Shown here one piece after another: positions 54,138 to 62,792 of a DNA stretch of 64,000 nucleotides (positions are counted from its first letter, which is position 1; each line of letters begins with the position of its first letter). Source of the stretch: Saprospiraceae bacterium (GTDB taxonomy: Bacteria; Bacteroidota; Bacteroidia; Chitinophagales; Saprospiraceae). The notes beneath the pieces are model-generated. The model saw only the letters and a list, made by a program, of their open reading frames with translations. It ran no database searches and was not told where the DNA came from. Made by a program: the position numbers and the translations under genes. The stretch covers positions 70,354-134,353 of the forward strand of contig JADJYH010000020.1 of assembly GCA_016719855.1 (NCBI GenBank). The letters are read 5' to 3'.

Positions 54138-56783
54138 TCAATTTCCCTTTCCCAACAAGCCGTCAAAGAATTCTTTTCGCTTTTCCTTTCGTTCTCGTTT
54201 CTTTTCCAGCCGTTCGTTCTTTTTCTGAATCCGTTCGGATTCCTTGCTTTGGGTGGTGGAAAGACTTCCGTCCTTCTTCCTAGCTGCATCCCCGGTTGGC
54301 GCTCCGCCTTCGAGTGGGTCGTCGGAATCCACATCCGTGGAGTCGGGCGGCGGTAGCATAGCTCGGAGACGCTGGAGGTTTATCTGGCGAATGTCCTCAG
54401 CGATGGAGTCCAACGGGAGGTTTTCATAATAAGCAATGGAATCCAACACCCAGTTGCGAGGAGCAATTTTATCTGGGCAACCGAAGGCCATGGCCGCTGG
54501 CCCCGTGAGGGGCGGGAAGCTCTGTTTTGTCAAGTCCTTGAAGGCGGGGTCGTTGTAGGTATTTTTCAAAAACCTGCCGACGATCGGCAATGCCGTAGCG
54601 CCGCCTTGCCCCAGCCTTGTGGAGCGCCAGCGCACCAGCGGCTGCTCGGCCCCTACCCATGCGCCCACGACGATGCTCGGCGTGAAGCAGAGGAACCAAC
54701 CATCGGAGTTGTTGTCCGTGGTGCCCGTTTTGCCAGCGGCATGAAGGAACCTGAAATCGGAGTTGGCCAGCCAGCGCAGGCGGCCACCCGTGCCGCCGTC
54801 CACCACGCCCTGGAGCAGGTGGCGCACCATGTCGGCGTGTTGCTCTTGCAGAATGCGGGGGAAGCTGCGGGGGTCGGGCGAGTTAAACTCGGCGATGGGC
54901 TTGCCATCCTTCGTCTCGATGCGGGTGAGCATCGTAATCGTTGGCAGCACGCCCCGGTTGGCGAAGACCGAAAACAGCCGCACCATCTCAAACAGCGTAG
55001 CGTCCACGGCACCGAGGGCAATGCCCGGCTCGTGCGCTATCTTGGACGAAATGCCCATCCGTTTGGCCAGCGCAGCGACGGAGTCAATGCCAACGCTGTC
55101 GTGCATGATGAGCTGTACGGCGGTCGTGTTCACGGACATTCTCATGCCGCCCATCATCGAATAGCTGCCGCCGTATTTGCCGTCGGCGTTGCGGGGCGCC
55201 CAGTTGTCCCATTCTGGGTAGTTTTTGAAATCATTTGAAAAACGATCGCAAGGCGACACGCCCGCCTCGATGGCCTTGGCATAAACGACCGGTTTGAACG
55301 TGGAGCCTACTTGCCGCAGGGCATTCACGTGGTCGAACTTGAAGTGCTTGAAATTGACACCACCCACCCAAGCCAGCACCTTGCCCGTGTGTGGGTCGGT
55401 GGCCAGCAGTCCCGTGTTGAGGATGGAGAGGTAGTATTTCAGCGAGTCGAGCGGCGACATCAGGGTGTCCTGGTCCTGCGTCTTGGTTGCCCAACTGAAG
55501 ACAATCATGTTGGTTGGGGTCAAAAAATTGGAGTCAATTTCGGCCTCCGAAAGTCCTCTCTCTTTGAGGCGCTTGTAGCGGTCGGTCAGTTTTTTCTGCT
55601 GGGTGAGCAGTTCTTCGCTGCCGTAGGGCACTGCGTCCTTGTAGCCCTTGAAGTGGTCAATAAAGCTTTTTTGCAACGCCTTCATTTGGAAGTTCACGGC
55701 TTCCTCGGCGTGCTCCTGCATTTTGGAGTTGATGGTGGTGTAAATCTTGAGGCCGTCCGTGTAGATGTTGTAAGGCCGGCCATCGGGGTGGTTGTATTTT
55801 TTTAGTTCTTCCTCCAACTGCAGCCGCAACGTTTCCCGGAAGTAGGTGGCTCGGCCCTCGTTGTGGCTTTCGACGTAGTATTTGGTGACGACGGGCAACT
55901 TCGATAGCGAGTCGGCCTCGGCCTGGCTGAGGTGGTCGTACTTGACCATTTGGCTGAACACAACGTTGCGCCGCTCCTGCGCCCGTTCGGGGTTGCGCAC
56001 GGGATTGTAGGCGGTGTTGGCCTTCAACATGCCGACCAGCGTGGCAGCTTCCTCGATTTTGATGTCAAAGGGCGTGGTGCTGAAAAACCGCTCGGCGGCA
56101 ATTTTTATCCCAAAAACATTTTCCCCGTAGGGAACGGTGTTCAAATAAAGGGCGAGTATCTGGTTTTTATCGTACACCTTTTCCAGTCGCCGGGCCACTA
56201 TCATTTCCTTGAACTTGGCCACTGGCGTCGTCAGCTTGCCAAGCCGCTTGCGGGGGTAAAGGTTCTTGGCCAACTGCTGGCTGATGGTGCTGCCCCCGCC
56301 GCTCGATTCGTCACCAGAGAGGATGGTGCGAAACAGCACCCGGAAGGTGGCCCGAAGGTCAACGCCGCCATGTTCGAAAAAACGGGCGTCCTCCGTGGCA
56401 ATCAGTGCATTGATAATGAATGGGGAAATGCTGTCGATGTCGGACGGTAGGCGATTCTCGATAAAATACTTGCCCAAAAGGACACTGTCGGCGGAATAGA
56501 CCTCGCTGGCCACGCTCTGGTTGAGGTTGCGCAGGTTCGACTTGCTGGCCACATGGCCGAAAACACCTATCAATATTGCAAAGATGAAAAGGAATATGCT
56601 GCCAAACCCGAAGGCAAACAGCGAGCCTACCCAAAAAACGAACTTGGCCAGTCGTGGCGACCGCTCTTCCAGCCTTTGGTAGCGCTGGATGAATGGTCGA
56701 AAAAACGGGTAAAGCAGTGACTTGAAGTCCTGCCATTTTTGCCTAATAAATTCCAACTGAGACCCTCTGCCTTTATCTTTCAT
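54138..56783 (-). CDS. Class A penicillin-binding protein (PBP1A-like)
   Basis: About 881 residues from ATG 56783. N-terminal anchor (FVFWVGSLFAFGFGSIFLFI), glycosyltransferase domain (ATEDARFFEHGGVD, GGSTISQQLAKNLY), transpeptidase domain with SxxK in VGSTFKPVVYAKA, SxN in MSVNTTAVQL and KTG in AAGKTGTTDNNSDGW. C-terminus is long, acidic then Lys/Arg-rich (RIQKKNERLEKKRERKEK). Builds and crosslinks peptidoglycan. A start at 56918 would translate the word array 56822-56920 and is rejected. Confidence 0.93.
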   Translation of the reverse strand: MKDKGRGSQLEFIRQKWQDFKSLLYPFFRPFIQRYQRLEERSPRLAKFVFWVGSLFAFGFGSIFLFIFAILIGVFGHVASKSNLRNLNQSVASEVYSADSVLLGKYFIENRLPSDIDSISPFIINALIATEDARFFEHGGVDLRATFRVLFRTILSGDESSGGGSTISQQLAKNLYPRKRLGKLTTPVAKFKEMIVARRLEKVYDKNQILALYLNTVPYGENVFGIKIAAERFFSTTPFDIKIEEAATLVGMLKANTAYNPVRNPERAQERRNVVFSQMVKYDHLSQAEADSLSKLPVVTKYYVESHNEGRATYFRETLRLQLEEELKKYNHPDGRPYNIYTDGLKIYTTINSKMQEHAEEAVNFQMKALQKSFIDHFKGYKDAVPYGSEELLTQQKKLTDRYKRLKERGLSEAEIDSNFLTPTNMIVFSWATKTQDQDTLMSPLDSLKYYLSILNTGLLATDPHTGKVLAWVGGVNFKHFKFDHVNALRQVGSTFKPVVYAKAIEAGVSPCDRFSNDFKNYPEWDNWAPRNADGKYGGSYSMMGGMRMSVNTTAVQLIMHDSVGIDSVAALAKRMGISSKIAHEPGIALGAVDATLFEMVRLFSVFANRGVLPTITMLTRIETKDGKPIAEFNSPDPRSFPRILQEQHADMVRHLLQGVVDGGTGGRLRWLANSDFRFLHAAGKTGTTDNNSDGWFLCFTPSIVVGAWVGAEQPLVRWRSTRLGQGGATALPIVGRFLKNTYNDPAFKDLTKQSFPPLTGPAAMAFGCPDKIAPRNWVLDSIAYYENLPLDSIAEDIRQINLQRLRAMLPPPDSTDVDSDDPLEGGAPTGDAARKKDGSLSTTQSKESERIQKKNERLEKKRERKEKRKEFFDGLLGKGN

Positions 56784-56821
56784 GTAGTTGAATGGTGTGA
56801 CTGCAAATGTATAAAATCTTA

Positions 56822-56920
56822 GCGTGTTGGTGTGTTGGCATATTGGGCATGTTGGTGCTTTGGCGTGTTGGGCAGGACCTGCACGACACGCCAAAGCGCC
56901 AACTACCCAACCCGCCAAGT
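56822..56920. repeat. Word-array hairpin, word GTGTTGGCGTGTTGGG
   Basis: Left arm 56822-56872 (GTGTTGGTGTGTTGGCATAT style), right arm 56882-56920 (CACGCCAAAGCGCCAACTAC style). Sits between the divergent PBP and glycosyltransferase genes. Confidence 0.8.
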
Positions 56921-56925
56921 TTAAA

Positions 56926-56933
56926 TACCTTTG
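56926..56933 (+). promoter_or_regulatory. Promoter -7 element before glycosyltransferase
   Basis: TACCTTTG only 10 bp before ATG 56943. If used, the message is almost leaderless or starts at ATG 56973. Confidence 0.45.
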
Positions 56934-56942
56934 CAGCTTTAA

Positions 56943-58622
56943 ATGTTCGCCCTCGTGAATCAGCTACGCCGCATGTTGACCAGCCCCCAACGCATCCTGC
57001 TATTGGCAGTGTGGCTGCTGCTGTTGCCTGCGTTGCTCACCCACCTCGGCCTGCTCGCCTTCTACGGCGACGAGGGCATCCGGGCGCTCGTGGCGCTGGA
57101 GATGCGCATCTCCGGCAACTATATCACGCCCACCATGTTCGGAGAGCTGTACTACAACAAGCCACCGCTCTACAACTGGCTGCTCGTCGCCGTCTTCAAC
57201 CTCACAGGCCGCACCGACGAGTTCATCGCTCGCATCCCCACCGTATTTTTCCTACTGGCCTACGCCGCCACAGTTTGGTTTTTTGTAAAAAAACATACCC
57301 GATTATCCAATGCCCCAATTACTTGCGTGAAATTTCTCAATTCTCAATTCTCAATTCTCAATTCCTTTGCGCTCATCACATGTGGCCGCATCCTCTTCTG
57401 GGACTCCATGCTGGCGCTCATTGACACCAGTTTCTCGTGGGTGATGTACGCCATGTTCATGGTCATTTTCACGCAGGGCGAACGGGAAAAATACGGGCGG
57501 CTTTTCGGGTTCGCCTACCTGCTCGCCGCCATCGGTTTCATGCTCAAAGGGCTGCCAGCCGTGGTCTTCCTCGGCATTGCACTCATGGCCTATTTTTTTT
57601 GGGTAAAAAAATGGCGACCATTTTTCAGCCTTGCCCACCTCGGTGGCATGGCCGTTTTTGGGGTGGTGGTGGGCAGCTACTACCTCGTTTACGCCCAACA
57701 AAACGGCGGACTGGCCACCGTTTTCAGCACCCTGTTCAACGAGTCGGCCAAGCGCACCTTCGTGGAGCATGGCGCTGGCAAAACCGTGCTGCACCTGTTC
57801 ACCTTCCCCTTCGAGATGTGGTACCACTTCCTGCCGTGGACGCTGTTGGTGGTTTATTTGCTTCGCAAAAATGCGCTCCAGCTCCTCCGCCAGCACCGTT
57901 TCATCGCCTGGAACGGGTTGGTGTTCCTCACCACCATCCTGCCCTACTGGGCCTCTGTGGAGGTGTACCCCCGCTACCTGCTGATGCACGTGCCGCTGGC
58001 GTTCACCGTGCTTTTTTACCTTCATTTCAAAAACAAGGAAGTCGGCTCGCCGACCGTGCGCTGGGTCGAGGGCATTTTTCAGGTACTTTGCTGGGGGATG
58101 CTCGCCGCAAGTTTTGCACCTTTGTGGTGGCCAGCCGTGCAGCAGGTGCCGTTTTTACACCTAAAAGTAGGTTTATTGGCTGCCGCAACGGGCTTGCTGC
58201 TCTGGGCGTACCGACGCTGGGAAGCCCAGCGGATGTTGGCTTTCGTGGCCGTAATGCTCGTCGCCCGCATGGCGTTCAACTGGTTCATCTTGCCCGTCCG
58301 GCTGGAGATTGATTGCAACACCCAGGTGCGCCAAACCACCCTCGACGCCGTGCAAAAACTTGAAGGCCGCTCCCTGTTCATTTACAAAGAAAGCCTTGGG
58401 CACGAGCCAGTTACGGGCTATTATTTTACCCGGGAAACCGGCCAGATTTTGCGGAGCAAACATGCTGATTTTGATATGGAAGCCCGCTACATCATGAATG
58501 TTTACCAATACAAAATCAGGTACAAGCATATTGCCACGATAAAAACCCTCTGGCAATGCGGGGACTTGGATGTCGTGAAAATAAAAGAGAAGGTGAGAGG
58601 AGTGAGAGCAGTGAGCGAGTGA
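56943..58622 (+). CDS. ArnT-like membrane glycosyltransferase (GT83/PMT superfamily)
   Basis: 559 residues, eleven or more helices. The first loop FYGDEGIRALVALEMRISGN (acidic catalytic pair) and MFGELYYNKPPLYNWLLVAV match lipid-A aminoarabinose/dolichol-phosphate-mannose transferases, which use undecaprenyl-phosphate sugars at the periplasmic face. An in-frame array (57331-57364) codes NSQFSILNS inside the third loop and the last 12 residues (KVRGVRAVSE) come from the hairpin array at 58590. ATG 56973 is an alternative start. Likely works with the GT2 encoded next. Confidence 0.82.
   Translation: MFALVNQLRRMLTSPQRILLLAVWLLLLPALLTHLGLLAFYGDEGIRALVALEMRISGNYITPTMFGELYYNKPPLYNWLLVAVFNLTGRTDEFIARIPTVFFLLAYAATVWFFVKKHTRLSNAPITCVKFLNSQFSILNSFALITCGRILFWDSMLALIDTSFSWVMYAMFMVIFTQGEREKYGRLFGFAYLLAAIGFMLKGLPAVVFLGIALMAYFFWVKKWRPFFSLAHLGGMAVFGVVVGSYYLVYAQQNGGLATVFSTLFNESAKRTFVEHGAGKTVLHLFTFPFEMWYHFLPWTLLVVYLLRKNALQLLRQHRFIAWNGLVFLTTILPYWASVEVYPRYLLMHVPLAFTVLFYLHFKNKEVGSPTVRWVEGIFQVLCWGMLAASFAPLWWPAVQQVPFLHLKVGLLAAATGLLLWAYRRWEAQRMLAFVAVMLVARMAFNWFILPVRLEIDCNTQVRQTTLDAVQKLEGRSLFIYKESLGHEPVTGYYFTRETGQILRSKHADFDMEARYIMNVYQYKIRYKHIATIKTLWQCGDLDVVKIKEKVRGVRAVSE
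57331..57364. repeat. In-frame word array in glycosyltransferase, word TCTCAATTC
   Basis: Four tandem TCTCAATTC words coding LNSQFSILNS. The following residues (FALITCGRILFWDSM) resume the family sequence. Confidence 0.8.
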
Positions 58623-58723
58623 GAAAGGTGAGCGGGTGAGCGGGGTGGGTGTATATCTCACCGCTCTCACCTTTCTCACTCGCTCACTGCTCCCGGCTCT
58701 CACCCGCTCACCCGCTCACCCTC
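58590..58723. repeat. Word-array hairpin, word GTGAGCGAGTGAG
   Basis: Left arm 58590-58647, right arm 58656-58723. Left arm codes the end of the ArnT-like protein including its TGA stop; right arm ends 8 bp before the GT2 start. Same word as at 20238-20308. Confidence 0.9.
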
Positions 58724-58730
58724 TAAAAAA

Positions 58731-59786
58731 ATGAAGCTGTCCGTCGTCATCACGGTTTACAACGAAGAAGAAAACATCCGCCCGCTGTTCGACCAGCTCG
58801 TGGCGGCCCTGTCGGGCATTGACTACGAAATCATCTACGTGGACGATGGCTCACGGGACGGCACCTTGGCGGAGCTGAAAAAGCTCAAGCACGACCGCCT
58901 GCGCTTCCTCGAATTCCGAAAGAACTACGGCCAGAGCATGGCCCTCATGGCGGGCATTGACCATGCCGACGGCGACTTCATCGCCACCATGGACGGCGAC
59001 CTGCAAAACGACCCCGCCGACCTGCCCGCCATGCTCAAGCTGGCCGAGGAAGGCGACTGGGACATGGTGGCGGGCATCCGTGCGAACCGCAAGGACGGCA
59101 TGGTGCTGCGCAAAATCCCAAGCCTCATCGCCAACTGGATCATCCGAACCTCCACCGATGTACACCTGAAGGATTACGGCTGCGCCCTCAAGGTTTTCCG
59201 CAAGGACATCGCCAAAGACCTCGGCCTCTACGGCGAGCTGCACCGCTTCATCCCCGTGCTGGCCCGGCTGGAAGGTGCCCGCATCACGCAGATGGACGTG
59301 CGGCACCACGCCCGCCGCTTCGGCAAGTCGAAGTACGGCCTTGGGCGCACCTTCAAGGTCGTCAGCGACCTGCTGCTCATGCTGTTCATGAAAAAATACC
59401 TCCAGCGCCCGATGCACCTCTTCGGCAACTTCGGGGTCGGCTTGTTCGCCATCGGCGGCCTCATCAATATTTACCTGGGAGTTTTAAAACTCATGGGCCA
59501 CGACATCTGGGGCAAGCCGCTGCTCATCCTCGGCCTGATGCTGGTCATCGCTGGCATCCAACTCATCACGATTGGGATTGTGGTGGAAATTCAGATGCGG
59601 ACTTACTACGAGTCACAGCAGAAGCGTCCATACAAGGTGCGGCGGGAATACATGGGTGAGTTGGCAGTTCGAGGGGCAGTTGGCAGTCAGTTGACGTCGA
59701 AAAATGAGCATCTTAAAATGACGAGAGGTGTTATCGTGAAAGATACCACCTCTCGTCATTCCGCCAACCCAACTCGAAAATCGTAA
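58731..59786 (+). CDS. ArnC/DPM1-like glycosyltransferase family 2
   Basis: 351 residues. GT2 domain: VVITVYNEEENIRPLF, YVDDGSRDGTL, ATMDGDLQNDPADLP (DxD), then RFGKSKYGLGRT and two C-terminal helices (FGVGLFAIGGLINIYLGV; LLILGLMLVIAGIQLITIGI). Loads sugar on undecaprenyl phosphate for the upstream ArnT-like enzyme. From about residue 307 on (ELAVRGAVGSQLTSKNEHLK...) the sequence is array-coded; the natural end is near RREYMGE. Confidence 0.88.
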   Translation: MKLSVVITVYNEEENIRPLFDQLVAALSGIDYEIIYVDDGSRDGTLAELKKLKHDRLRFLEFRKNYGQSMALMAGIDHADGDFIATMDGDLQNDPADLPAMLKLAEEGDWDMVAGIRANRKDGMVLRKIPSLIANWIIRTSTDVHLKDYGCALKVFRKDIAKDLGLYGELHRFIPVLARLEGARITQMDVRHHARRFGKSKYGLGRTFKVVSDLLLMLFMKKYLQRPMHLFGNFGVGLFAIGGLINIYLGVLKLMGHDIWGKPLLILGLMLVIAGIQLITIGIVVEIQMRTYYESQQKRPYKVRREYMGELAVRGAVGSQLTSKNEHLKMTRGVIVKDTTSRHSANPTRKS

Positions 59787-59821
59787 CTTGACTGCCAACT
59801 GCCAACTTCGAACTGCCGAAC
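59658..59821. repeat. Nested word-array hairpin at GT2 3' end
   Basis: Outer arms GAGTTGGCAGTTCGAGGGGC (59658-59697) and GACTGCCAACTGCCAACTTC (59786-59821); inside them an inner hairpin of about 19 bp arms, AATGACGAGAGGTG (59717) and CACCTCTCGTCATT (to 59760). Left outer and inner parts are in the GT2 frame. Confidence 0.85.
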
Positions 59822-60927
59822 TATACTTCGTAGGTAATCTCCACCTCCTCCGAAGTCGGGTGTGCCTGGCAGGTGAGTATGTAGCCCTGCTTGATTTCGC
59901 TTTCGTCGAGGGCGTAGCAGGCGTCCATTTTCACAGTTCCCTTGGTTACTTTGGCCATACAGGTGGCACAGGCGCCGCTGGTGCAGGAGTAGGGCGCATC
60001 GCCCCCGGCGTCAATGACGGCGAAGAGCAGGTGCTTGCCCTTCGTCACCGTGGTTTCTATTTTCTTGCCATCCAAGTAGGCCGTCAGTTTTGCGCCAGCA
60101 ACCACATCGCCAACTGCGCCAATTGGGGTGGCGGTGGGGGTGGTGGTGAAGTACTCGTGGTGGATGTTTTTCTTGTCAACGCCGCTGCTGAGCAGCGTTT
60201 TTTCAACCGAATCAATCATGCCGCCGGGGCCGCAGAGGAAGTACTCGGACTGCTTGTGGCGGGGCGGGTTTTCTTCTAAGAATTTTTGGAAAATCTTGCC
60301 ATCAATCCTGCCCGTCTTGCCCTCCCACGTGGGTTTTCCTTTTGAAAAAAGACCGCCCAAGCCCTTGGCCTTCTCCAGCTTTGGTTGGCTGAGCACGTGC
60401 TCCACGTGAAGTTGGCCTTCGTAGCGGCGGGCCAGCGTGTCGAGTTGGTTTTTGAAAATGATTTCGTCCTCGTTGCGGCTGCCGTAGAGCAGGTGGACGA
60501 AGCTCATCGGTTCTTTTTCCAGTATCGTTTTCAGGATGGACATGAGCGGCGTGATGCCGCTGCCCGCACCGACGAGGTAGTAGTTCTTCTTGTTTTCGTC
60601 GTGGAGTTCGGTGTGGAAACGACCGTCGGGGGTCATCACGTCCACCACATCGCCCACCTTCAGCTTGTCGAAAACATGGTTGGAGACTTTGCCGCCCTTG
60701 ACCTTTTTTATGGTGACGCTGAGGCCGCTTTCGAGGGGGCTGCTGCACATGGAGTAGCTGCGGCGCTCTTCCTTGCCGCCGAGCATGAAGCGCAGCGTGA
60801 GGTGTTGGCCTTGCGTGAACTGGTACTGCTCGGTGAGGTCGGCTGGCACGTCGAAGGTCAACGTGACGGCATCGGCGGTTTCACGGGTGATTTGTTTTAT
60901 GGCAAGTGTATGGAACGAATGGCTCAT
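59821..60927 (-). CDS. PaaE-like ferredoxin-NADP(H) reductase
   Basis: 368 residues. FAD domain (RSYSMCSSPLE), NAD(P)H domain (YYLVGAGSGITPLMSILKT, CGPGGMIDSVE) and a C-terminal plant-type 2Fe-2S domain CTSGACATCMAKVTKG with a later Cys (ILTCQAHP). This order matches PaaE/PaaK, the reductase of phenylacetyl-CoA epoxidase, and related monooxygenase reductases. paaZ is in the window 56 kb away, but paaABCD are not, so the exact partner is unknown. Confidence 0.85.
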   Translation of the reverse strand: MSHSFHTLAIKQITRETADAVTLTFDVPADLTEQYQFTQGQHLTLRFMLGGKEERRSYSMCSSPLESGLSVTIKKVKGGKVSNHVFDKLKVGDVVDVMTPDGRFHTELHDENKKNYYLVGAGSGITPLMSILKTILEKEPMSFVHLLYGSRNEDEIIFKNQLDTLARRYEGQLHVEHVLSQPKLEKAKGLGGLFSKGKPTWEGKTGRIDGKIFQKFLEENPPRHKQSEYFLCGPGGMIDSVEKTLLSSGVDKKNIHHEYFTTTPTATPIGAVGDVVAGAKLTAYLDGKKIETTVTKGKHLLFAVIDAGGDAPYSCTSGACATCMAKVTKGTVKMDACYALDESEIKQGYILTCQAHPTSEEVEITYEV

Positions 60928-61030
60928 TTATTTTGAGTTGATGATGGTTGGGGTAGGGGCGTGGGCACAACCCATATCAATTTATAAACCTTATCAACCA
61001 AAAAGGGTGCAAAGGTATGCAGGTGAAACA

Positions 61031-61068
61031 AAATAGCCGCCCCCCGGTTTGGGAAGCGGCTATTTGAT
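61031..61068 (-). terminator. Intrinsic terminator after beta-barrel gene
   Basis: AAATAGCCGC pairs with GCGGCTATTT around a 15 nt loop; followed on the minus strand by T residues. Confidence 0.8.
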
Positions 61069-61089
61069 TTTTGTCATGGTCGAAAAAAA

Positions 61090-61726
61090 TCAGAACTTGT
61101 AAGTCAGGCCGAAGCGGATAACCAGCGGCGATGCAAAGCTATTGGATGGAAGCGTAGTATTGTAAAGGAGCAAAATCTCGTAAGCCCAAAGCCCGCCACT
61201 GTTGTAGCCACCCCCAACATAAAAGTTGTCGAAAGGTAGCCTGTCCGTCAAAATTTCACCTTGACTGTTCAACTCGATATAGCCATCGCCGTCTGGATCG
61301 GTTGATTCGGCGCTTTGGTGCTCGTACTCAAAGTGGCCGAAAAAATTGTCGAACGGCTTGATTCTGGCAAAAGCTCCCACAGAATAGGAAAGCGGAGATG
61401 CTTTGTAAACCGGCGCCACTTGCCTTGCAGCTTGACATGTTGTTGTACTCAAAACCAACCCAGGGCCCAATGGAAATCAGGTCGTTCACCAATTTGTAGC
61501 CAATCATTGGCGCCAAGCCAAAGGTGAACTGGCTTTGGTTGTTGCTACCGGCAAAGCCGAGCAAAAAATTGCCGCCGTACCACAGCTTGTTGGCAAAACC
61601 GCTATCGTCGAAGTATTCGTCTGTTTTTGAGGACTTTTTCTTGCCCTTTTTCTGGGCCATGGCCTCATTGGTAAATGCCACCGTGAAAATCAGGGCCAGC
61701 AAACTGAAAAGCAGTATTTTTTTCAT
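61090..61726 (-). CDS. Outer-membrane beta-barrel protein (one frame break)
   Basis: Signal peptide (LLFSLLALIFTVAFTNEAMAQ), then FANKLWYGGNFLLGFAGSNN and LAPMIGYKLVNDLISIGPWV. An extra base near 61416 shifts the frame; repair continues PVYKASPLSYSVGAFARIKP and ends RFGLTYKF with a C-terminal Phe typical of barrels. About 211 residues, eight predicted strands. Role unknown. Confidence 0.8.
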
Positions 61727-61846
61727 AGACTAAAGTTTTTTTGTGAATTAGGTGAAAACAGAACGGCCAATGGTTGCCTTCTGTTGGGGCTTGACGGGGG
61801 TAAAAATGTTACCAAAACGATAATTTTTCAAACTTCTTCCATGCCC

Positions 61847-61878
61847 CGTCAATCGTCAATCCAAAATCGTCAATCGCA
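61847..61878. repeat. Word array, word CGTCAATC
   Basis: CCGTCAATCGTCAATCC then AAATCGTCAATCGC, between upp and the beta-barrel gene. Confidence 0.6.
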
Positions 61879-61886
61879 TATCCCGC

Positions 61887-62536
61887 TCATGCCTGCAACT
61901 TCGGACCGTAGGCTAGGTCGCCCGCATCGCCGAGGCCGGGCACAATGTACGACTTCGCCGTCAGTTCATCGTCAATCGCCCCTGCCCAGACCTTGGCTAG
62001 GGCAGGGTGCGACGCAGGTAGTCGAGCCCCTGCCGGGAGGCGATGGCCGTGACGACATGCACCTGCGCAGGTTGGCCAAAACGCTTCAGTGCCTGAACGG
62101 CCAGCTCCACAGAAGCACCGGTGGCTACCATTGGGTCAGAGAGGATGAGCACAGCGCCGTTGAGGTCGGGGCAGGAGACGTACTCCAATGCAATCTCAAA
62201 GGTGCCGTCCTTGTGGTGACGGCGGTAGGCGGATACGAAGGCGTTATCAGCATCGTCGAAAAAGTTGAGCAAGCCCTGGTGCATCGGCATGCCCGCCCGT
62301 AAAATAGTTGCCAGCACGATACGGTCGGAGGGCAGATTGACCTTTGCCACCCCCAATGGTGTCTCTACTTCCCTGGGCTGGTAATTGAGCTTCTGGCTGA
62401 TTTCGTAGGCCATCACCTCACCAATTCGCTCCAGGTTGCGCCGGAACCGCAGGCGGTCTTTTTGCACGTTGACATCTCGCAACTCAGCGATGAACCGGTT
62501 GGCTATGGAGTTGTTTTCGCTCAAGTTGTATATCAT
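61887..62536 (-). CDS. upp: Uracil phosphoribosyltransferase (one frame break)
   Basis: Uracil + PRPP to UMP. Start ATG 62536 (MIYNLSENNSIANRFIAELR). TILRAGMPMHQGLLNFF, PRPP loop LSDPMVATGASVELAV. A missing base in the run at 62000-62002 ends the frame after LRRTLP; repaired it continues LAKVWAGAIDDELTAKSYIV and ends with the uracil-binding GLGDAGDLAYGPK. 216 residues, normal. Confidence 0.92.
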
Positions 62537-62594
62537 TTGAATACTTTTTGTCCCAATTTTTTTATAAAAAACAGCAGGGCAAATGTAGGTAAAA

Positions 62595-62711
62595 AGACAA
62601 CAGACTTGAGACCTTAGACAACAGACATTAGGCTTTGTTTGGGAAAATTGAAATTGTTCCAGCAGTTTAAACGAGTTCCCGTCCACCGTCTAAGGTCTAG
62701 AATCTATCGTC
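62595..62711. repeat. Word-array hairpin, word TTAGACAACAGAC
   Basis: Left patch 62595-62631 and right patch 62685-62711 (GTCTAAGGTCTAGAATC) with partly complementary words. Upstream of upp and of the ABC permease. Confidence 0.65.
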
Positions 62712-62792
62712 CAAAAACCAGTTTTTATCCAACAAAATGAAGCAGGGTAAAAACCGTGGCGTATTTTCAGCCCTTTCAAACGGAAATCAACC

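Noticed and set aside
56784..56918. 45-residue N-terminal extension of the PBP
   Set aside because: It is a translation of the word array (VVGALACRAGPAQHAKAPTC) and would precede the cytosolic tail and anchor without homology.
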